This document shows, in pieces, positions 8,124-16,975 of a DNA stretch of 64,000 nt; position 1 is the first letter of the stretch, and every line of letters starts with the position of its first letter. Position numbers and translations under genes: made by a program. Source of the stretch: an uncultured Aquimarina sp. GTDB lineage: Bacteria; Bacteroidota; Bacteroidia; Flavobacteriales; Flavobacteriaceae. The stretch is from assembly GCA_947496555.1 (NCBI GenBank), contig CANMDH010000001.1:124001-188000 (forward strand). The letters are read 5' to 3'. The notes under the pieces were generated by a model. That model was not told the DNA's origin and searched no databases. It was given only the letters and a program-made list of their open reading frames with translations.

Positions 8124-8788
8124 ATTATAAATCCAATAGTATAGCAAGTATACAGAAAAATAATAGCACTATTCAAAATTATTCTAGTTATATCTACAAA
8201 TTCCGGACTTTCTAAGCTATGATATTTATCATATATAAATAATGGCGTAACTACCAAGTGAAAAATAATCGAACCTACTGCAATATAAAAAGGTATTGTT
8301 TTATAAAAAGCCAATATTTTGTCACTTTGTAGCATTTCATATAAATATAATATCCCACCAATAAAAAGCAGAATAGTACCAATCACATAGGTAAAAGATG
8401 AAATACCCGTAAAATAAATATCAGTTAAAATTAAATTGATAATAGCTCCTAAAACATAAATTACGGTTAAAATTTTCATGAAAAATTTCAGGCTTTTTAT
8501 TTTATAATTCAACCAAAAATAATATACATAAAAACAGAAGTTGAAAATAAAAAAAACATTAAATAGCCAATCGTTATATTCTAAAAAGGTACCCTTCAAT
8601 GCTGGAAATAGGCCAAAATAATAAATTAAAGAAGGAAGAGTACCAAATAATTCGACAAAAAAAGTAATCCATAAAAACCAAACAAAATACCGAGAAGTTT
8701 CATCCTCTCGGCATCTATTAACATATGAAGTACCGGCAATAGATGCTATTAATTCAAATAACAAATATGAGTATGCAAATACTAGCAT
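8096..8788 (-). CDS. Polytopic membrane protein of unknown function in a two-component cassette
   Basis: The 230-residue protein is strongly hydrophobic, with about seven predicted membrane segments (for example YFVWFLWITFFVELFGTLPSLIYYF, VIGTILLFIGGILYLYEML, IILNSAIIFLYTCYTIGFII). I see no enzymatic motif. Its gene overlaps the start of the downstream kinase gene and follows the hypothetical gene at 8791 by 2 bp. A membrane sensor partner for the otherwise sensor-less kinase is the likely role by context, but that is inference. Confidence 0.75.
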   Translation of the reverse strand: MLVFAYSYLLFELIASIAGTSYVNRCREDETSRYFVWFLWITFFVELFGTLPSLIYYFGLFPALKGTFLEYNDWLFNVFFIFNFCFYVYYFWLNYKIKSLKFFMKILTVIYVLGAIINLILTDIYFTGISSFTYVIGTILLFIGGILYLYEMLQSDKILAFYKTIPFYIAVGSIIFHLVVTPLFIYDKYHSLESPEFVDITRIILNSAIIFLYTCYTIGFIICSKKNKLY

Positions 8789-8790
8789 AT

Positions 8791-9186
8791 TTAAAATAAT
8801 CTTGGAGGTATTCTACTAGAGCCACCATTATAAGGATCTATATCATAATTATTTTCAGCACTATCACCATCTTTACCTAAACTACCTGCAGGATCACCAG
8901 TAGGAGCCAGAAATAAAGTTGCATATCCTTTCCCCATTTTACATTTAGAATCAGGATATGCTCCTAGGTACATTCTAATTCCAGGATTATCGATCCCCAT
9001 TTTTCTTGACTTTTTCTTAACATACTTAAGATATTCCATTAACTCCTCAACGCTCCACCAGAACTCTCTTGTATCTTCAAAACCTATACATCTATCTATT
9101 TCAGGTGTTCTAGTATTGCACCAAACTTGCTGTAGTTCTTTAGCTTCTTCTACGCTTATACACTTTTCGGGTCTTTTTTTTCCCAT
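8791..9186 (-). CDS. Hypothetical protein, first gene of a two-component cassette
   Basis: This 131-residue soluble protein has no domain I recognise. It is rich in charged residues, contains EFWWSVEELMEYLKYVKKKSRKMG and GIRMYLGAYPDS in the middle, and ends in a Gly/Asn/Asp-rich tail (NNYDIDPYNGGSSRIPPRLF). Five cysteines lie in the first 85 residues, but not in a clear metal-binding pattern. It is followed after 2 bp by the membrane protein, kinase and regulator genes, so it is probably part of their signalling unit. A TATATTTG promoter box lies about 58 bp upstream of the start. Confidence 0.7.
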   Translation of the reverse strand: MGKKRPEKCISVEEAKELQQVWCNTRTPEIDRCIGFEDTREFWWSVEELMEYLKYVKKKSRKMGIDNPGIRMYLGAYPDSKCKMGKGYATLFLAPTGDPAGSLGKDGDSAENNYDIDPYNGGSSRIPPRLF

Positions 9187-9243
9187 AACATTTCACTTTT
9201 TAGGTTAACTGTTGCTAATATATCCAAAAAACAGGCTTTTACA

Positions 9244-9251
9244 CAAATATA
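9244..9251 (-). promoter_or_regulatory. Possible -7 promoter box for the two-component cassette
   Basis: TATATTTG on the minus strand matches TAnnTTTG and would give a leader of about 50 bases before the gene starting at 9186. I find no clear -33 TTTG at the expected distance. Confidence 0.4.
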
Positions 9252-9349
9252 CACACCCTTTTTGCACACTCTTTTATGGTAAAGCCATAACGTAAAAGCA
9301 ATGGTTATCAATAATTGCGCTTTTCTAGGCATTTTTTAAAAATTTAACA

Positions 9350-9391
9350 ACAGGGGGTTTTTCCCCTGTATCCTTCAGGGGATTTTCCCCT
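9350..9391. terminator. Paired hairpins after the 5-oxoprolinase operon
   Basis: Two adjacent inverted repeats are visible: ACAGGGG (9350-9356) with CCCCTGT (9363-9369), and AGGGG (9377-9381) with CCCCT (9387-9391). Both have AT-rich loops. Read on the minus strand they follow the stop of pxpC (9413) and end in an AT-rich stretch with T-runs, so termination of the pxp operon is the simplest reading. Confidence 0.55.
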
Positions 9392-9412
9392 TACCCATTT
9401 ATATATTAGATA

Positions 9413-10270
9413 TTAATCAGCAATTAGTTGAAACTTACATATTTCTTTCATTCTCTTTTGAGCTATGCTATTAATGGCTTCTTGACTTAATTGGAATACT
9501 CTTGGATATCCACCGGTAGTTTGACAATCTCTCATTAATACGATCAACTTTCCTGACGGAGTTAATTGCACCGTACCAGGTAATACTGGTGAAGTTAACA
9601 TAGAAGGGAGATCATTAGGCACTAATTCTTCTAATTGAATTGCCATTCGATTTGCAATCCCAGATATTGTGAAACTCGAATTCATTAAAAGATGCTTTTT
9701 ATCATCCGTCAATTGATCAAATTCTGGTCCCTTATACGCAAGCAATTCATTAGAATTTTTAAAATGTGAATTGGAAGATACCTTTGAAAACTGATTAGTA
9801 AACTTACCGACTTTTCGATATTGAATTTGGTCACCCTCTTTTAACATATGACTTGAAGTAACTCCTTTAAAAAAAGATCGGCTACCGAGTACTTCTTTGG
9901 ATAAGAATCCATTCCTTATTCCTACATATCCATATTTATAATTCTTACAAAATTTAGAAGTTAAAACATCATTTCTACTAATCTTAATTCGTTGGTTCAT
10001 TCCAACTCTTTTATCGTTTAAAAACAATGTTGTCTCAGCTCCAGTAACACTAATAATCGTTGATTCTGAAAAACGTAAAACAGGCGGTTGAAAAACCCAT
10101 TCAATACAAGCGTCATTTTCATTGTTATTTAAAATCACATTGGCCCACTTATAAGAAATCTGGTCCATGGCTCCACCAAAAGGGACTCCATGTTTTGCAA
10201 AACCAAAGCGACCCCTATCTTGTATAGTAGAAAAGTAACCGGGCTCAATTATCTTAACCTTACCTATCAT
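9413..10270 (-). CDS. pxpC: 5-oxoprolinase subunit C (biotin-dependent carboxyltransferase family, KipA-like)
   Basis: Together with PxpA and PxpB this protein forms the ATP-dependent 5-oxoprolinase that opens pyroglutamate to glutamate. Family marks are the start IIEPGYFSTIQDRGRFGFAKHGVPFGGAMD, the segment NNNENDACIEW, and SPVLPGTVQLTPSGKLIVLMRDCQTTGGYPR near the C-terminus. The 285-residue length is normal for the family. The start codon overlaps the stop of pxpB by 4 bp, so the two are translationally coupled. In spore formers the homologue is called KipA, a kinase-inhibitor antagonist; the complete pxpABC set here supports the enzyme role. Confidence 0.92.
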   Translation of the reverse strand: MIGKVKIIEPGYFSTIQDRGRFGFAKHGVPFGGAMDQISYKWANVILNNNENDACIEWVFQPPVLRFSESTIISVTGAETTLFLNDKRVGMNQRIKISRNDVLTSKFCKNYKYGYVGIRNGFLSKEVLGSRSFFKGVTSSHMLKEGDQIQYRKVGKFTNQFSKVSSNSHFKNSNELLAYKGPEFDQLTDDKKHLLMNSSFTISGIANRMAIQLEELVPNDLPSMLTSPVLPGTVQLTPSGKLIVLMRDCQTTGGYPRVFQLSQEAINSIAQKRMKEICKFQLIAD

Positions 10271-10992
10271 GAAATTGTTGGATTTAGTAGATAGTTACCA
10301 GAATTTACCAAAGAACCTATATCGTTATATTCATTTTCCGTAATCGATATAAATTGAATTTCATCTCCAGGTAAAACAAAACAAGGAATTTCTTTTTTTG
10401 GGTCAAAAAGATTGAGTGGACAACAACCAATTACATGCCATCCGCCAGGGCTATCCATTGGATAAATTCCAGTTTGATTTTCACCTATAGCAACCGAACC
10501 TTTTTTAACATCTAAAGACGGTGTGCTTTTCCTAGGTAAACACAATTTATCATCCAAACCACCTAGATAACAAAATCCTGGTAAAAAACCCAAAAAATAG
10601 ACTTTATATATTGGAGCCGTATGTAAAGAAATTACCTCATCTACAGTAAGTGATTTTGCCCTTGCAAAAGACTCTAAATCTGGAGTGAGCGTAGGAGAAT
10701 AACAAACCGGTATTTCCCACAACCTAATTTCGCGTTCTTTTGATACAAAATTCTTTGAATAAAGTGATTTTAGCAACAAAAATTCATCATAGACGTTTTC
10801 TATAGTAGATACATAAAAAATTAATAACGAGTTATATGAAAAGATTACCTCAATAATTTCTTTAACACTCCCTTTTTCAATAATTTCTTTGTAAAAAATA
10901 AGGTCCTGAAGTATATTTTCATCAATTTTTGCAGGCCACTCTATCAAAATTGCATTTTCAGAATATCGTTTATATGTCAATTCGTACTTCAT
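10267..10992 (-). CDS. pxpB: 5-oxoprolinase subunit B (KipI family)
   Basis: This 241-residue protein belongs to the KipI/allophanate hydrolase subunit 1 family. Diagnostic segments are the VCYSPTLTPDLESFARAKSL region, the VYFLGFLPGFCYLGGLDDKL box, and the segment VAIGENQTGIYPMDSPGGWHVIG. It is the middle subunit of the PxpABC 5-oxoprolinase. The gene follows pxpA by 5 bp and overlaps pxpC by 4 bp, giving a tight operon. I see no defect. Confidence 0.92.
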   Translation of the reverse strand: MKYELTYKRYSENAILIEWPAKIDENILQDLIFYKEIIEKGSVKEIIEVIFSYNSLLIFYVSTIENVYDEFLLLKSLYSKNFVSKEREIRLWEIPVCYSPTLTPDLESFARAKSLTVDEVISLHTAPIYKVYFLGFLPGFCYLGGLDDKLCLPRKSTPSLDVKKGSVAIGENQTGIYPMDSPGGWHVIGCCPLNLFDPKKEIPCFVLPGDEIQFISITENEYNDIGSLVNSGNYLLNPTIS

Positions 10993-10997
10993 AAATC

Positions 10998-11729
10998 CTA
11001 TTTTAAAATAAAATCTAAGTCCGAAAATTTCTTACTTAGATACTCCAAAATTTCGACCGAATTAGGATTATCTCCATGTACACAAATTGTATCAAAAAAA
11101 ATAGATTTCTCCTCCCCCCCGGCCGTTCTTATTTTATTATCAGAAATCATTCTATAAACATGTTCAAAAACTTCATCCGGATCTACTATTACAGCATTCT
11201 CTTTTGATCGAGAAACCAATGTCAAATCTTTATTATAATTTCTATCCGCAAAAACTTCATATTTAACATTCAATTCATCGCTACTAAGATATGATAACTT
11301 AGAATATTTAGCCGTAATTAAATATAAACTTTTATCGATATTTTTAACAGCTTCAATAATAGCCAATGCAATGGCTTCATTCTTTATCGCATCATTATAT
11401 AGAGCACCATGTGGCTTCACATGATGTAATTTGACACCAGCTTTTTCAGTGAAGTGTTTCACCAGTTGAATTTGGTCTGTTATGGTTTTTACCAAATCGT
11501 CGTATGACAACTCCATGCTCTTCCTTCCAAAATTTTCTCTATCGGGGTATGATGGATGTGCTCCTATTTTGACTTTATTTTTAATTGCCAAATTGATCGT
11601 GTCCTGGATCACCTGTTCATTACCTGCATGGCTTCCACAAGAAATATTACACCAAGAAACATAGGGCATAATTTTATCATCGAACCCGGCCTCTTCTCCA
11701 ACATCTGCATTAAGAATAATACGTTTCAT
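10998..11729 (-). CDS. pxpA: 5-oxoprolinase subunit A (LamB/YcsF family)
   Basis: This subunit carries the LamB/YcsF fold of the PxpABC 5-oxoprolinase. The 243 residues contain all family motifs: LNADVGEEAGFD at the start, NISCGSHAGN, KIGAHPSYPDRENFGR, HHVKPHGALYND, and FDTICVHGDNP at the end. It is the first enzyme gene of the operon, 25 bp after the transporter gene. The operon probably recycles pyroglutamate, a spontaneous product of glutamine and glutamate damage, or uses it after import. Confidence 0.94.
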   Translation of the reverse strand: MKRIILNADVGEEAGFDDKIMPYVSWCNISCGSHAGNEQVIQDTINLAIKNKVKIGAHPSYPDRENFGRKSMELSYDDLVKTITDQIQLVKHFTEKAGVKLHHVKPHGALYNDAIKNEAIALAIIEAVKNIDKSLYLITAKYSKLSYLSSDELNVKYEVFADRNYNKDLTLVSRSKENAVIVDPDEVFEHVYRMISDNKIRTAGGEEKSIFFDTICVHGDNPNSVEILEYLSKKFSDLDFILK

Positions 11730-11754
11730 TTCTTACAAATAGTGTTTAAAATTC

Positions 11755-12975
11755 TTACAATTCTATCAATACTTTCCAGACACTTCGCAACCCAAGAAAT
11801 ACTGTTACCATTACTATGAAGGCACCTATCAAATTTTGTGTTTTTGAATTGGTATATTGACCAAGTACTTTTTTACTATTCATTACCCATAAAAGGAACC
11901 CAGCAATGACAGGTAACAAAAGTCCGTTGGCCACTTGGGCAAATTGTATAATTTCTATAGATTTTATTCTTAACGAAGAAAAAACAACACCTAATAAAAG
12001 GATAAACATCCAAACTAATCTGAATTTTCTACTTTTAAGCCCCTCCTTCCATCCCATACACCCTTTTACAACATAAGCCGCAGCCAAAGGTGCTGTAATT
12101 GCTGAAGTAATTCCGGCTGCAAAAAGCCCTAATGAGAGCACATATTTTGCAGCAGACCCAAAAACCGGCTCTAAACTTTTTGCCAAATCTGCAGCACTAT
12201 TTACCTCTACACTTTGTATTGCGGCACCTGCAATAATTATAGCCATCGACATAACACCTCCTACCACAATGGCAACAATTGTATCTTTTCGTGCTAAAGG
12301 CAATTGATCTGGACTGCTCCATTTTTCTTTAATCAGAGAAGCATGAAGAAAAAGATTATAGGGCACAACAGTAGTACCTATAAGCCCGATTATTGTAAAT
12401 AATTTTTCTGATTCAAATGATGGAACAAAACCCCTGAAAACCAATGATAGATCAGGCTTTGTTATGATTGCAGTTACAACAAAAGCAATACTCATACACA
12501 GAACCAATACTATTAAGCTACGCTCGAGTACTTTATAGTTACCAATATATAATAGAATAAAAGCGAAGACACCTATGACAAGACTTAAATAATTGATGGT
12601 TATATCTCCAAAAGTGATATAGGGAGATCCCAGCAGGGTAGATAGCCCTAAGACACCTCCACTAATATTACCCGCCTCATAGGCTGCATTCCCAATAAAA
12701 ATGGCAGATATAATAATGGCAATTAGAATTGATCTAATTATTTTATTTTCAAATTGAGATTTTAGCACCTCACTTAACCCGCTTTGGGTAACAATACCCA
12801 ATCGTGCAGCCATTTCCTGTAAAACAATACAGGCTATGACAGATAATCCCAGGGCCCAAAGCAATGTGTAGCCAAATTTAACTCCGGCCAAGGTACATAC
12901 AGTAACCGTTCCAGGGCCAATAAAAGCAGCAGTTACCAATGTGCCGGGACCAATATTAGAAATCCATTTTTTCAT
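11755..12975 (-). CDS. Nramp-family transporter, linked to 5-oxoprolinase
   Basis: The 406-residue membrane protein has about eleven helices and the Nramp signature: the first-helix metal motif appears as IGPGTLVTAAFIGPGTV, where classic Nramp has DPGN; the sixth-helix segment is GTTVVPYNLFLHASL, where MPH is typical. Both metal-site motifs are therefore altered, suggesting a substrate other than Mn2+ or Fe2+. Homologues placed beside pxpABC (YcsG in Bacillus) are thought to serve the same pathway. The gene lies 25 bp upstream of pxpA on the same strand, so it is probably the first gene of the operon. Confidence 0.85.
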   Translation of the reverse strand: MKKWISNIGPGTLVTAAFIGPGTVTVCTLAGVKFGYTLLWALGLSVIACIVLQEMAARLGIVTQSGLSEVLKSQFENKIIRSILIAIIISAIFIGNAAYEAGNISGGVLGLSTLLGSPYITFGDITINYLSLVIGVFAFILLYIGNYKVLERSLIVLVLCMSIAFVVTAIITKPDLSLVFRGFVPSFESEKLFTIIGLIGTTVVPYNLFLHASLIKEKWSSPDQLPLARKDTIVAIVVGGVMSMAIIIAGAAIQSVEVNSAADLAKSLEPVFGSAAKYVLSLGLFAAGITSAITAPLAAAYVVKGCMGWKEGLKSRKFRLVWMFILLLGVVFSSLRIKSIEIIQFAQVANGLLLPVIAGFLLWVMNSKKVLGQYTNSKTQNLIGAFIVMVTVFLGLRSVWKVLIEL

Positions 12976-13063
12976 ACAAATACGAGTGTATTCTTAAAAA
13001 TATTGATTTCCTAATGGACATTAATTGAATTGTTAATAAGAACGGCAAATAGTTTATAAATTC

Positions 13064-14602
13064 TTACCCCAACCACCCATCTCGATCCAGGCTTCTGTAC
13101 TGTATTGCTTCAGATATATGATCTCCTAAGATGTTTTCTGAATTTTCTAGATCTGCAATAGTCCTTGATACTTTCAAAATACGATCATATGCCCTGGCAG
13201 AAAGATTAAGCCGTTCCATAGCGGTTTTTAATAATTCTTTTGAACTTTTATCCAATTCGCAAAACTCCCGAATTTGCTTTACTCCCATTTGAGCATTATA
13301 GTGTATGTTTAATAGTGATGAGAACCTTTGGGTCTGTATATCTCTTGCAACTATGACACGTTTTCTAATTTCGATACTTGACTCCCCCCTTCTTTCTTCG
13401 CTTAGTTTGTCAAAAGGAACCGGTGTAACCTCGACATGAATGTCTATCCTATCCAATAACGGCCCTGAAATTTTGCTCAGATATCGCTGCATCTCGGCTG
13501 GTGAAGAAGTCACTGGCGCATCGGGATCATTAAAATATCCTCCGGGACTTGGATTCATACTGGCCACTAACATAAAACTAGACGGATACGTCACGGTAAA
13601 CTTAGCTCTTGAAATTGTGACTTCCCTGTCTTCAAGAGGTTGACGCATTACTTCGAGTACCTCCCTTTTAAATTCTGGTAATTCATCTAAAAATAACACT
13701 CCGTTATGCGACAAGGATATTTCTCCTGGTTGCGGATAGCTTCCTCCGCCTACCAGAGCTACATTTGATATGGTATGATGTGGGCTTCTGAATGGGCGTT
13801 GCGCCATGAGTCCCGAATTTTCTTTGACACGCCCAACTACACTATGAATTTTGGTAGTCTCGAGAGCTTCCTGCAATGACATTGGTGGTAAAATACTGGG
13901 TAATCGTTTGCTAAGCATTGTTTTTCCGCTACCGGGAGGGCCCACCAAAATTATATTATGCCCTCCTGCAGCAGCAATCTCCATACACCGTTTTATGCTC
14001 TCTTGACCTTTGACATCTGCAAAATCAAACTCGGGATTATCAAGAGCTGCGTAAAACTCTTCCCTAGTATCTACTATGGTTTTGACTAATTCACCATTTC
14101 CATCAAAATAATCTATTACTTCTCTAATATTTTCTACTCCATACACTTCAAGATTATCAACAATAGCTGCCTCTTTTGCATTTTGTTTCGGGAGAATAAA
14201 ACCTTTATATCCCTCTTCACGGGCTTTAATTGCAATTGGTAATGCTCCTTTTATGGGCTGAAGACTTCCATCAAGAGATAATTCTCCCATAATAAGATAT
14301 TCAGAAATATGATCTCCTTTAATCTGTGAACTGGCTGCCAATATTCCCAGCGCCAAAGTAAGATCATACGCCGACCCTTCTTTCCGTAAATCGGCGGGAG
14401 CCATGTTAATCGTAATTTTTTTTCCGGGTAATTTATACCCATTGTTTTGGAGAGCGGCAGCAATCCGATAACTGCTTTCTTTTATTGCATTATCGGGCAA
14501 CCCTACAAGATGGTACCCTATCCCCTTTGCTACATTTACTTCTACAGTTATGGTGGTTGCTTCAACACCAAAGACCGCACTTCCGAATACTTTTATAAGC
14601 AT
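13064..14602 (-). CDS. comM: YifB/ComM-family Mg-chelatase-like AAA+ ATPase
   Basis: The protein has 512 residues, the usual length. It begins with a Lon-like fold (GVEATTITVEVNVAKGIGYHLVGLPDNAIKES), followed by the AAA+ domain with Walker A GPPGSGKTM and Walker B VLFLDELPEF, and the Mg-chelatase C-terminal domain. ComM homologues are hexameric helicases that promote branch migration during natural transformation. It is a single gene here, flanked by nramp (downstream) and a terminator (upstream). Whether this organism is naturally transformable is unknown. Confidence 0.93.
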   Translation of the reverse strand: MLIKVFGSAVFGVEATTITVEVNVAKGIGYHLVGLPDNAIKESSYRIAAALQNNGYKLPGKKITINMAPADLRKEGSAYDLTLALGILAASSQIKGDHISEYLIMGELSLDGSLQPIKGALPIAIKAREEGYKGFILPKQNAKEAAIVDNLEVYGVENIREVIDYFDGNGELVKTIVDTREEFYAALDNPEFDFADVKGQESIKRCMEIAAAGGHNIILVGPPGSGKTMLSKRLPSILPPMSLQEALETTKIHSVVGRVKENSGLMAQRPFRSPHHTISNVALVGGGSYPQPGEISLSHNGVLFLDELPEFKREVLEVMRQPLEDREVTISRAKFTVTYPSSFMLVASMNPSPGGYFNDPDAPVTSSPAEMQRYLSKISGPLLDRIDIHVEVTPVPFDKLSEERRGESSIEIRKRVIVARDIQTQRFSSLLNIHYNAQMGVKQIREFCELDKSSKELLKTAMERLNLSARAYDRILKVSRTIADLENSENILGDHISEAIQYRSLDRDGWLG

Positions 14603-14697
14603 ATCATATCTTTTTTACATGGAAGCAAAAATAGACGAAGTCAGTTTCATTTTTTGAAACTCAAAATTTATAAAAGAGATAAACATTCTTATAAAGC

Positions 14698-14734
14698 AAA
14701 AACCTGAAAATCAATTCTTGATTTTCAGGTTTTT
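14698..14734. terminator. Terminator after lysC
   Basis: AACCTGAAAATCAA (14701-14714) pairs perfectly with TTGATTTTCAGGTT (14718-14731) around a three-base loop, with A-runs on one side and T-runs on the other. The structure can work in both directions. On the minus strand it follows lysC and precedes comM. Confidence 0.85.
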
Positions 14735-14823
14735 AAAAGTAGGGCTTTGGCGTCTGATTACGTATGAAATATTATATCAAAACGTTCACCCTACTTTTCC
14801 ATATTAATTGCATAACAAACAAT

Positions 14824-16161
14824 TTATACTACTGCTTCTTCATGGATCTGAAACAGTTTTTCATTTAAAAACTTAAGGGTAGGTATTTTATCTTTGGTAT
14901 CTACCAAGATTGAAATATTATTATTACTTCCTCCGTATGAAACCATTCTTACAGGAATGTAATTTAAGATCTCGAAAAGTCTATACGAGTTTTTATCATT
15001 AATAACCGATTCTCCCACTATACAAATAATACTGTGATCCTGCTCTATGGTCACTTCGGCATAACTCTCTATCTCCTTTACTATTTTATCCAGGTTAGTG
15101 GTGTTATCTATGGTTAAAGAAATTGCTATTTCAGAGGTTGTAATCATATCGATAGAAGTTTGAAAATTATCAAAAACCTCGAAAATCCTTCTCAAATACC
15201 CATGAGCCATCAACATTCTATTCGATTTTATTTTTATTGCCGTGATACCATCTTTTGCCGAAATTGCCTTCAGTCCTTTTTTATAAGTCTTATTAGAAAT
15301 TACTGTACCTGTTGCCTCTGGATCAAACGTGTTTTTTAGTAGAACCGGAATATCCTTTCCAACTACAGGAGAAACGGTCTGAGGATGAAGAATTTTGGCT
15401 CCAAAATAGGCAAGTTCTGCTGCTTCATTATAAGTAAGATGGGATATAGGGTGTGTTTGCTCTACGTATCTTGGATCGTTATTATGTAATCCATCTATAT
15501 CGGTCCAAATTTGGATTTCTGAGGCATTTAAAGCCGATCCAATAATGGTAGCTGTGTAATCACTTCCGCCTCTTTTTAAATGACTTATTTGCCCATCACT
15601 ATCTCTACAGACAAAACCTTGCGTAATATAAATTGACGACTGGATGTTATTACTTAATACTTTTTCCAACCTTTTTTGGACTTTTTCAATATTAGGGTTT
15701 TCTACAGAATCAACATCCATAAATTCTTTTGCATCCAATAAAACATTAGAAACTTCTGATGCATTCAAATAGCCAGAAAAAATATACGTTAGGAGAGTTT
15801 CTCCGTAGGTAATAATTCTAGAGTTAATGACTTCAGAATATTCCTGACTAGACACTTCAAACATTTCTGTAATTATTACTGAAACTCCTTCTTTGAGGGT
15901 GTTTTTTATTTCCTGGTCATTTACTAAAGTATCTATTACATCTATATGTTTACTTTCGAGTCTATGCAAGCTTCTGGTAATCGCTTCGGTGTCTTTAAGT
16001 TTTATATTTTCAACTAATCGAACCAGATGATCTGTAACCCCCGACATCGCAGAACAAACAACAATCTTATCCTCCTGATCAGAAATAAGAATTTCTTTTA
16101 CCCGATTCAAGTTTTCAACCGACCCTACAGATGTTCCTCCAAACTTTAATACTTTCATCAA
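14824..16161 (-). CDS. lysC: Aspartate kinase (monofunctional)
   Basis: This kinase phosphorylates aspartate in the first step of lysine, threonine and methionine synthesis. It has the N-terminal KFGGTSVGS motif, the GGSDYTATIIGSAL motif, and GLHNNDPRYV, followed by two C-terminal ACT domains for allosteric control (residues about 300-445). At 445 residues and without a homoserine dehydrogenase domain it is monofunctional. The second codon is also ATG, so the start is uncertain by one residue. A divergent ACT-domain gene begins 109 bp away and may be functionally linked. Confidence 0.93.
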   Translation of the reverse strand: MMKVLKFGGTSVGSVENLNRVKEILISDQEDKIVVCSAMSGVTDHLVRLVENIKLKDTEAITRSLHRLESKHIDVIDTLVNDQEIKNTLKEGVSVIITEMFEVSSQEYSEVINSRIITYGETLLTYIFSGYLNASEVSNVLLDAKEFMDVDSVENPNIEKVQKRLEKVLSNNIQSSIYITQGFVCRDSDGQISHLKRGGSDYTATIIGSALNASEIQIWTDIDGLHNNDPRYVEQTHPISHLTYNEAAELAYFGAKILHPQTVSPVVGKDIPVLLKNTFDPEATGTVISNKTYKKGLKAISAKDGITAIKIKSNRMLMAHGYLRRIFEVFDNFQTSIDMITTSEIAISLTIDNTTNLDKIVKEIESYAEVTIEQDHSIICIVGESVINDKNSYRLFEILNYIPVRMVSYGGSNNNISILVDTKDKIPTLKFLNEKLFQIHEEAVV

Positions 16162-16238
16162 TCTATTTTTACATTGTTTTTAACGTTGCATAAATAGTTA
16201 ATTACTCACAAATTATAAATATTTTAAAAGAAAAAATG

Positions 16239-16246
16239 TAAATTTG
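16239..16246 (+). promoter_or_regulatory. Possible -7 promoter box for the ACT-domain gene
   Basis: TAAATTTG matches TAnnTTTG and lies 24 bp before the ATG at 16270, giving a plausible short leader. No TTTG is seen at the -33 distance. Confidence 0.45.
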
Positions 16247-16269
16247 CACAATATGTTAAATATATAACA

Positions 16270-16914
16270 ATGAAAACCATTACAGATTGTGTGCATAATA
16301 TTTTAAGGCATCAGCCATTTCTTGAAGATGCCCTATCCAGAAACATTATAAATTTTAGCTCCTTGGCTGTGGATTTGATACCCCAAGTAGAGAAAATAAT
16401 GAGAAAACCTGTTAAACCCGGCTCAATTGTAATGGCCCTAAGACGTTATCATCCCAAGAAAATTAAACATATTGATAATTTAAGAAACTTAGGAGATATC
16501 GTTGTAAGATCCGGAATAACAGAGTATACCTTTTTAAACTCCAATACCATTCTTACTAGTCAATCTAATTTATTGAACAGTGTGAAAAATGAAACCAAAG
16601 CATATTTTACCTATTCAAGTAATTTTCAAGAGAGTAATATATTAGTAACATCTTCTCTTAAAGAAATTGTGGAAAAGCATTTTAAAAATGAAACATGTAT
16701 TTCTGTTATGGATAACTTATCTTCAATGTCTATTGCATTACCCGAGGATAATTCGAAAGTGATTGGTTTATACTTCTACATTTTCAAATTACTAGCATAC
16801 GAAGGAATTCCTGTTTTTGAAGTCATATCTACATCTAACTATTTTACTCTTTTTCTGGAAAAAGAACATGTAAACAAAGCGTTTTTATTAATGAATGAAA
16901 TTAAAGAAGATTAA
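16270..16914 (+). CDS. ACT-domain-like protein divergent from aspartate kinase
   Basis: This 214-residue protein has no enzyme motif I recognise. The C-terminal third (ISVMDNLSSMSIALPEDNSKVIGLYFYIFKLLAYEGIPVFEVI, then STSNYFTLFLEKEHVNKAFLLMN) has the order of strands and helix of an ACT domain and looks like the regulatory repeats of aspartate kinases. The N-terminal part (about residues 1-70) is helical, with a basic segment GSIVMALRRYHPKK that could bind nucleic acid or protein. It is transcribed away from lysC. An amino-acid-sensing regulator of lysC or its enzyme is a reasonable inference, not shown. Confidence 0.75.
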   Translation: MKTITDCVHNILRHQPFLEDALSRNIINFSSLAVDLIPQVEKIMRKPVKPGSIVMALRRYHPKKIKHIDNLRNLGDIVVRSGITEYTFLNSNTILTSQSNLLNSVKNETKAYFTYSSNFQESNILVTSSLKEIVEKHFKNETCISVMDNLSSMSIALPEDNSKVIGLYFYIFKLLAYEGIPVFEVISTSNYFTLFLEKEHVNKAFLLMNEIKED

Positions 16915-16925
16915 ACTTCAAACAT

Positions 16926-16950
16926 AAAAAACCCGCATATAGCGGGTTTT
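16926..16950. terminator. Bidirectional terminator between the ACT-domain gene and the M13 peptidase
   Basis: AAAACCCGC (16928-16936) pairs with GCGGGTTTT (16942-16950) around a five-base loop, flanked by A and T runs. It separates two convergent genes and can end both transcripts. Confidence 0.88.
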
Positions 16951-16975
16951 CTATTATATAAAGATCATTTACAAA

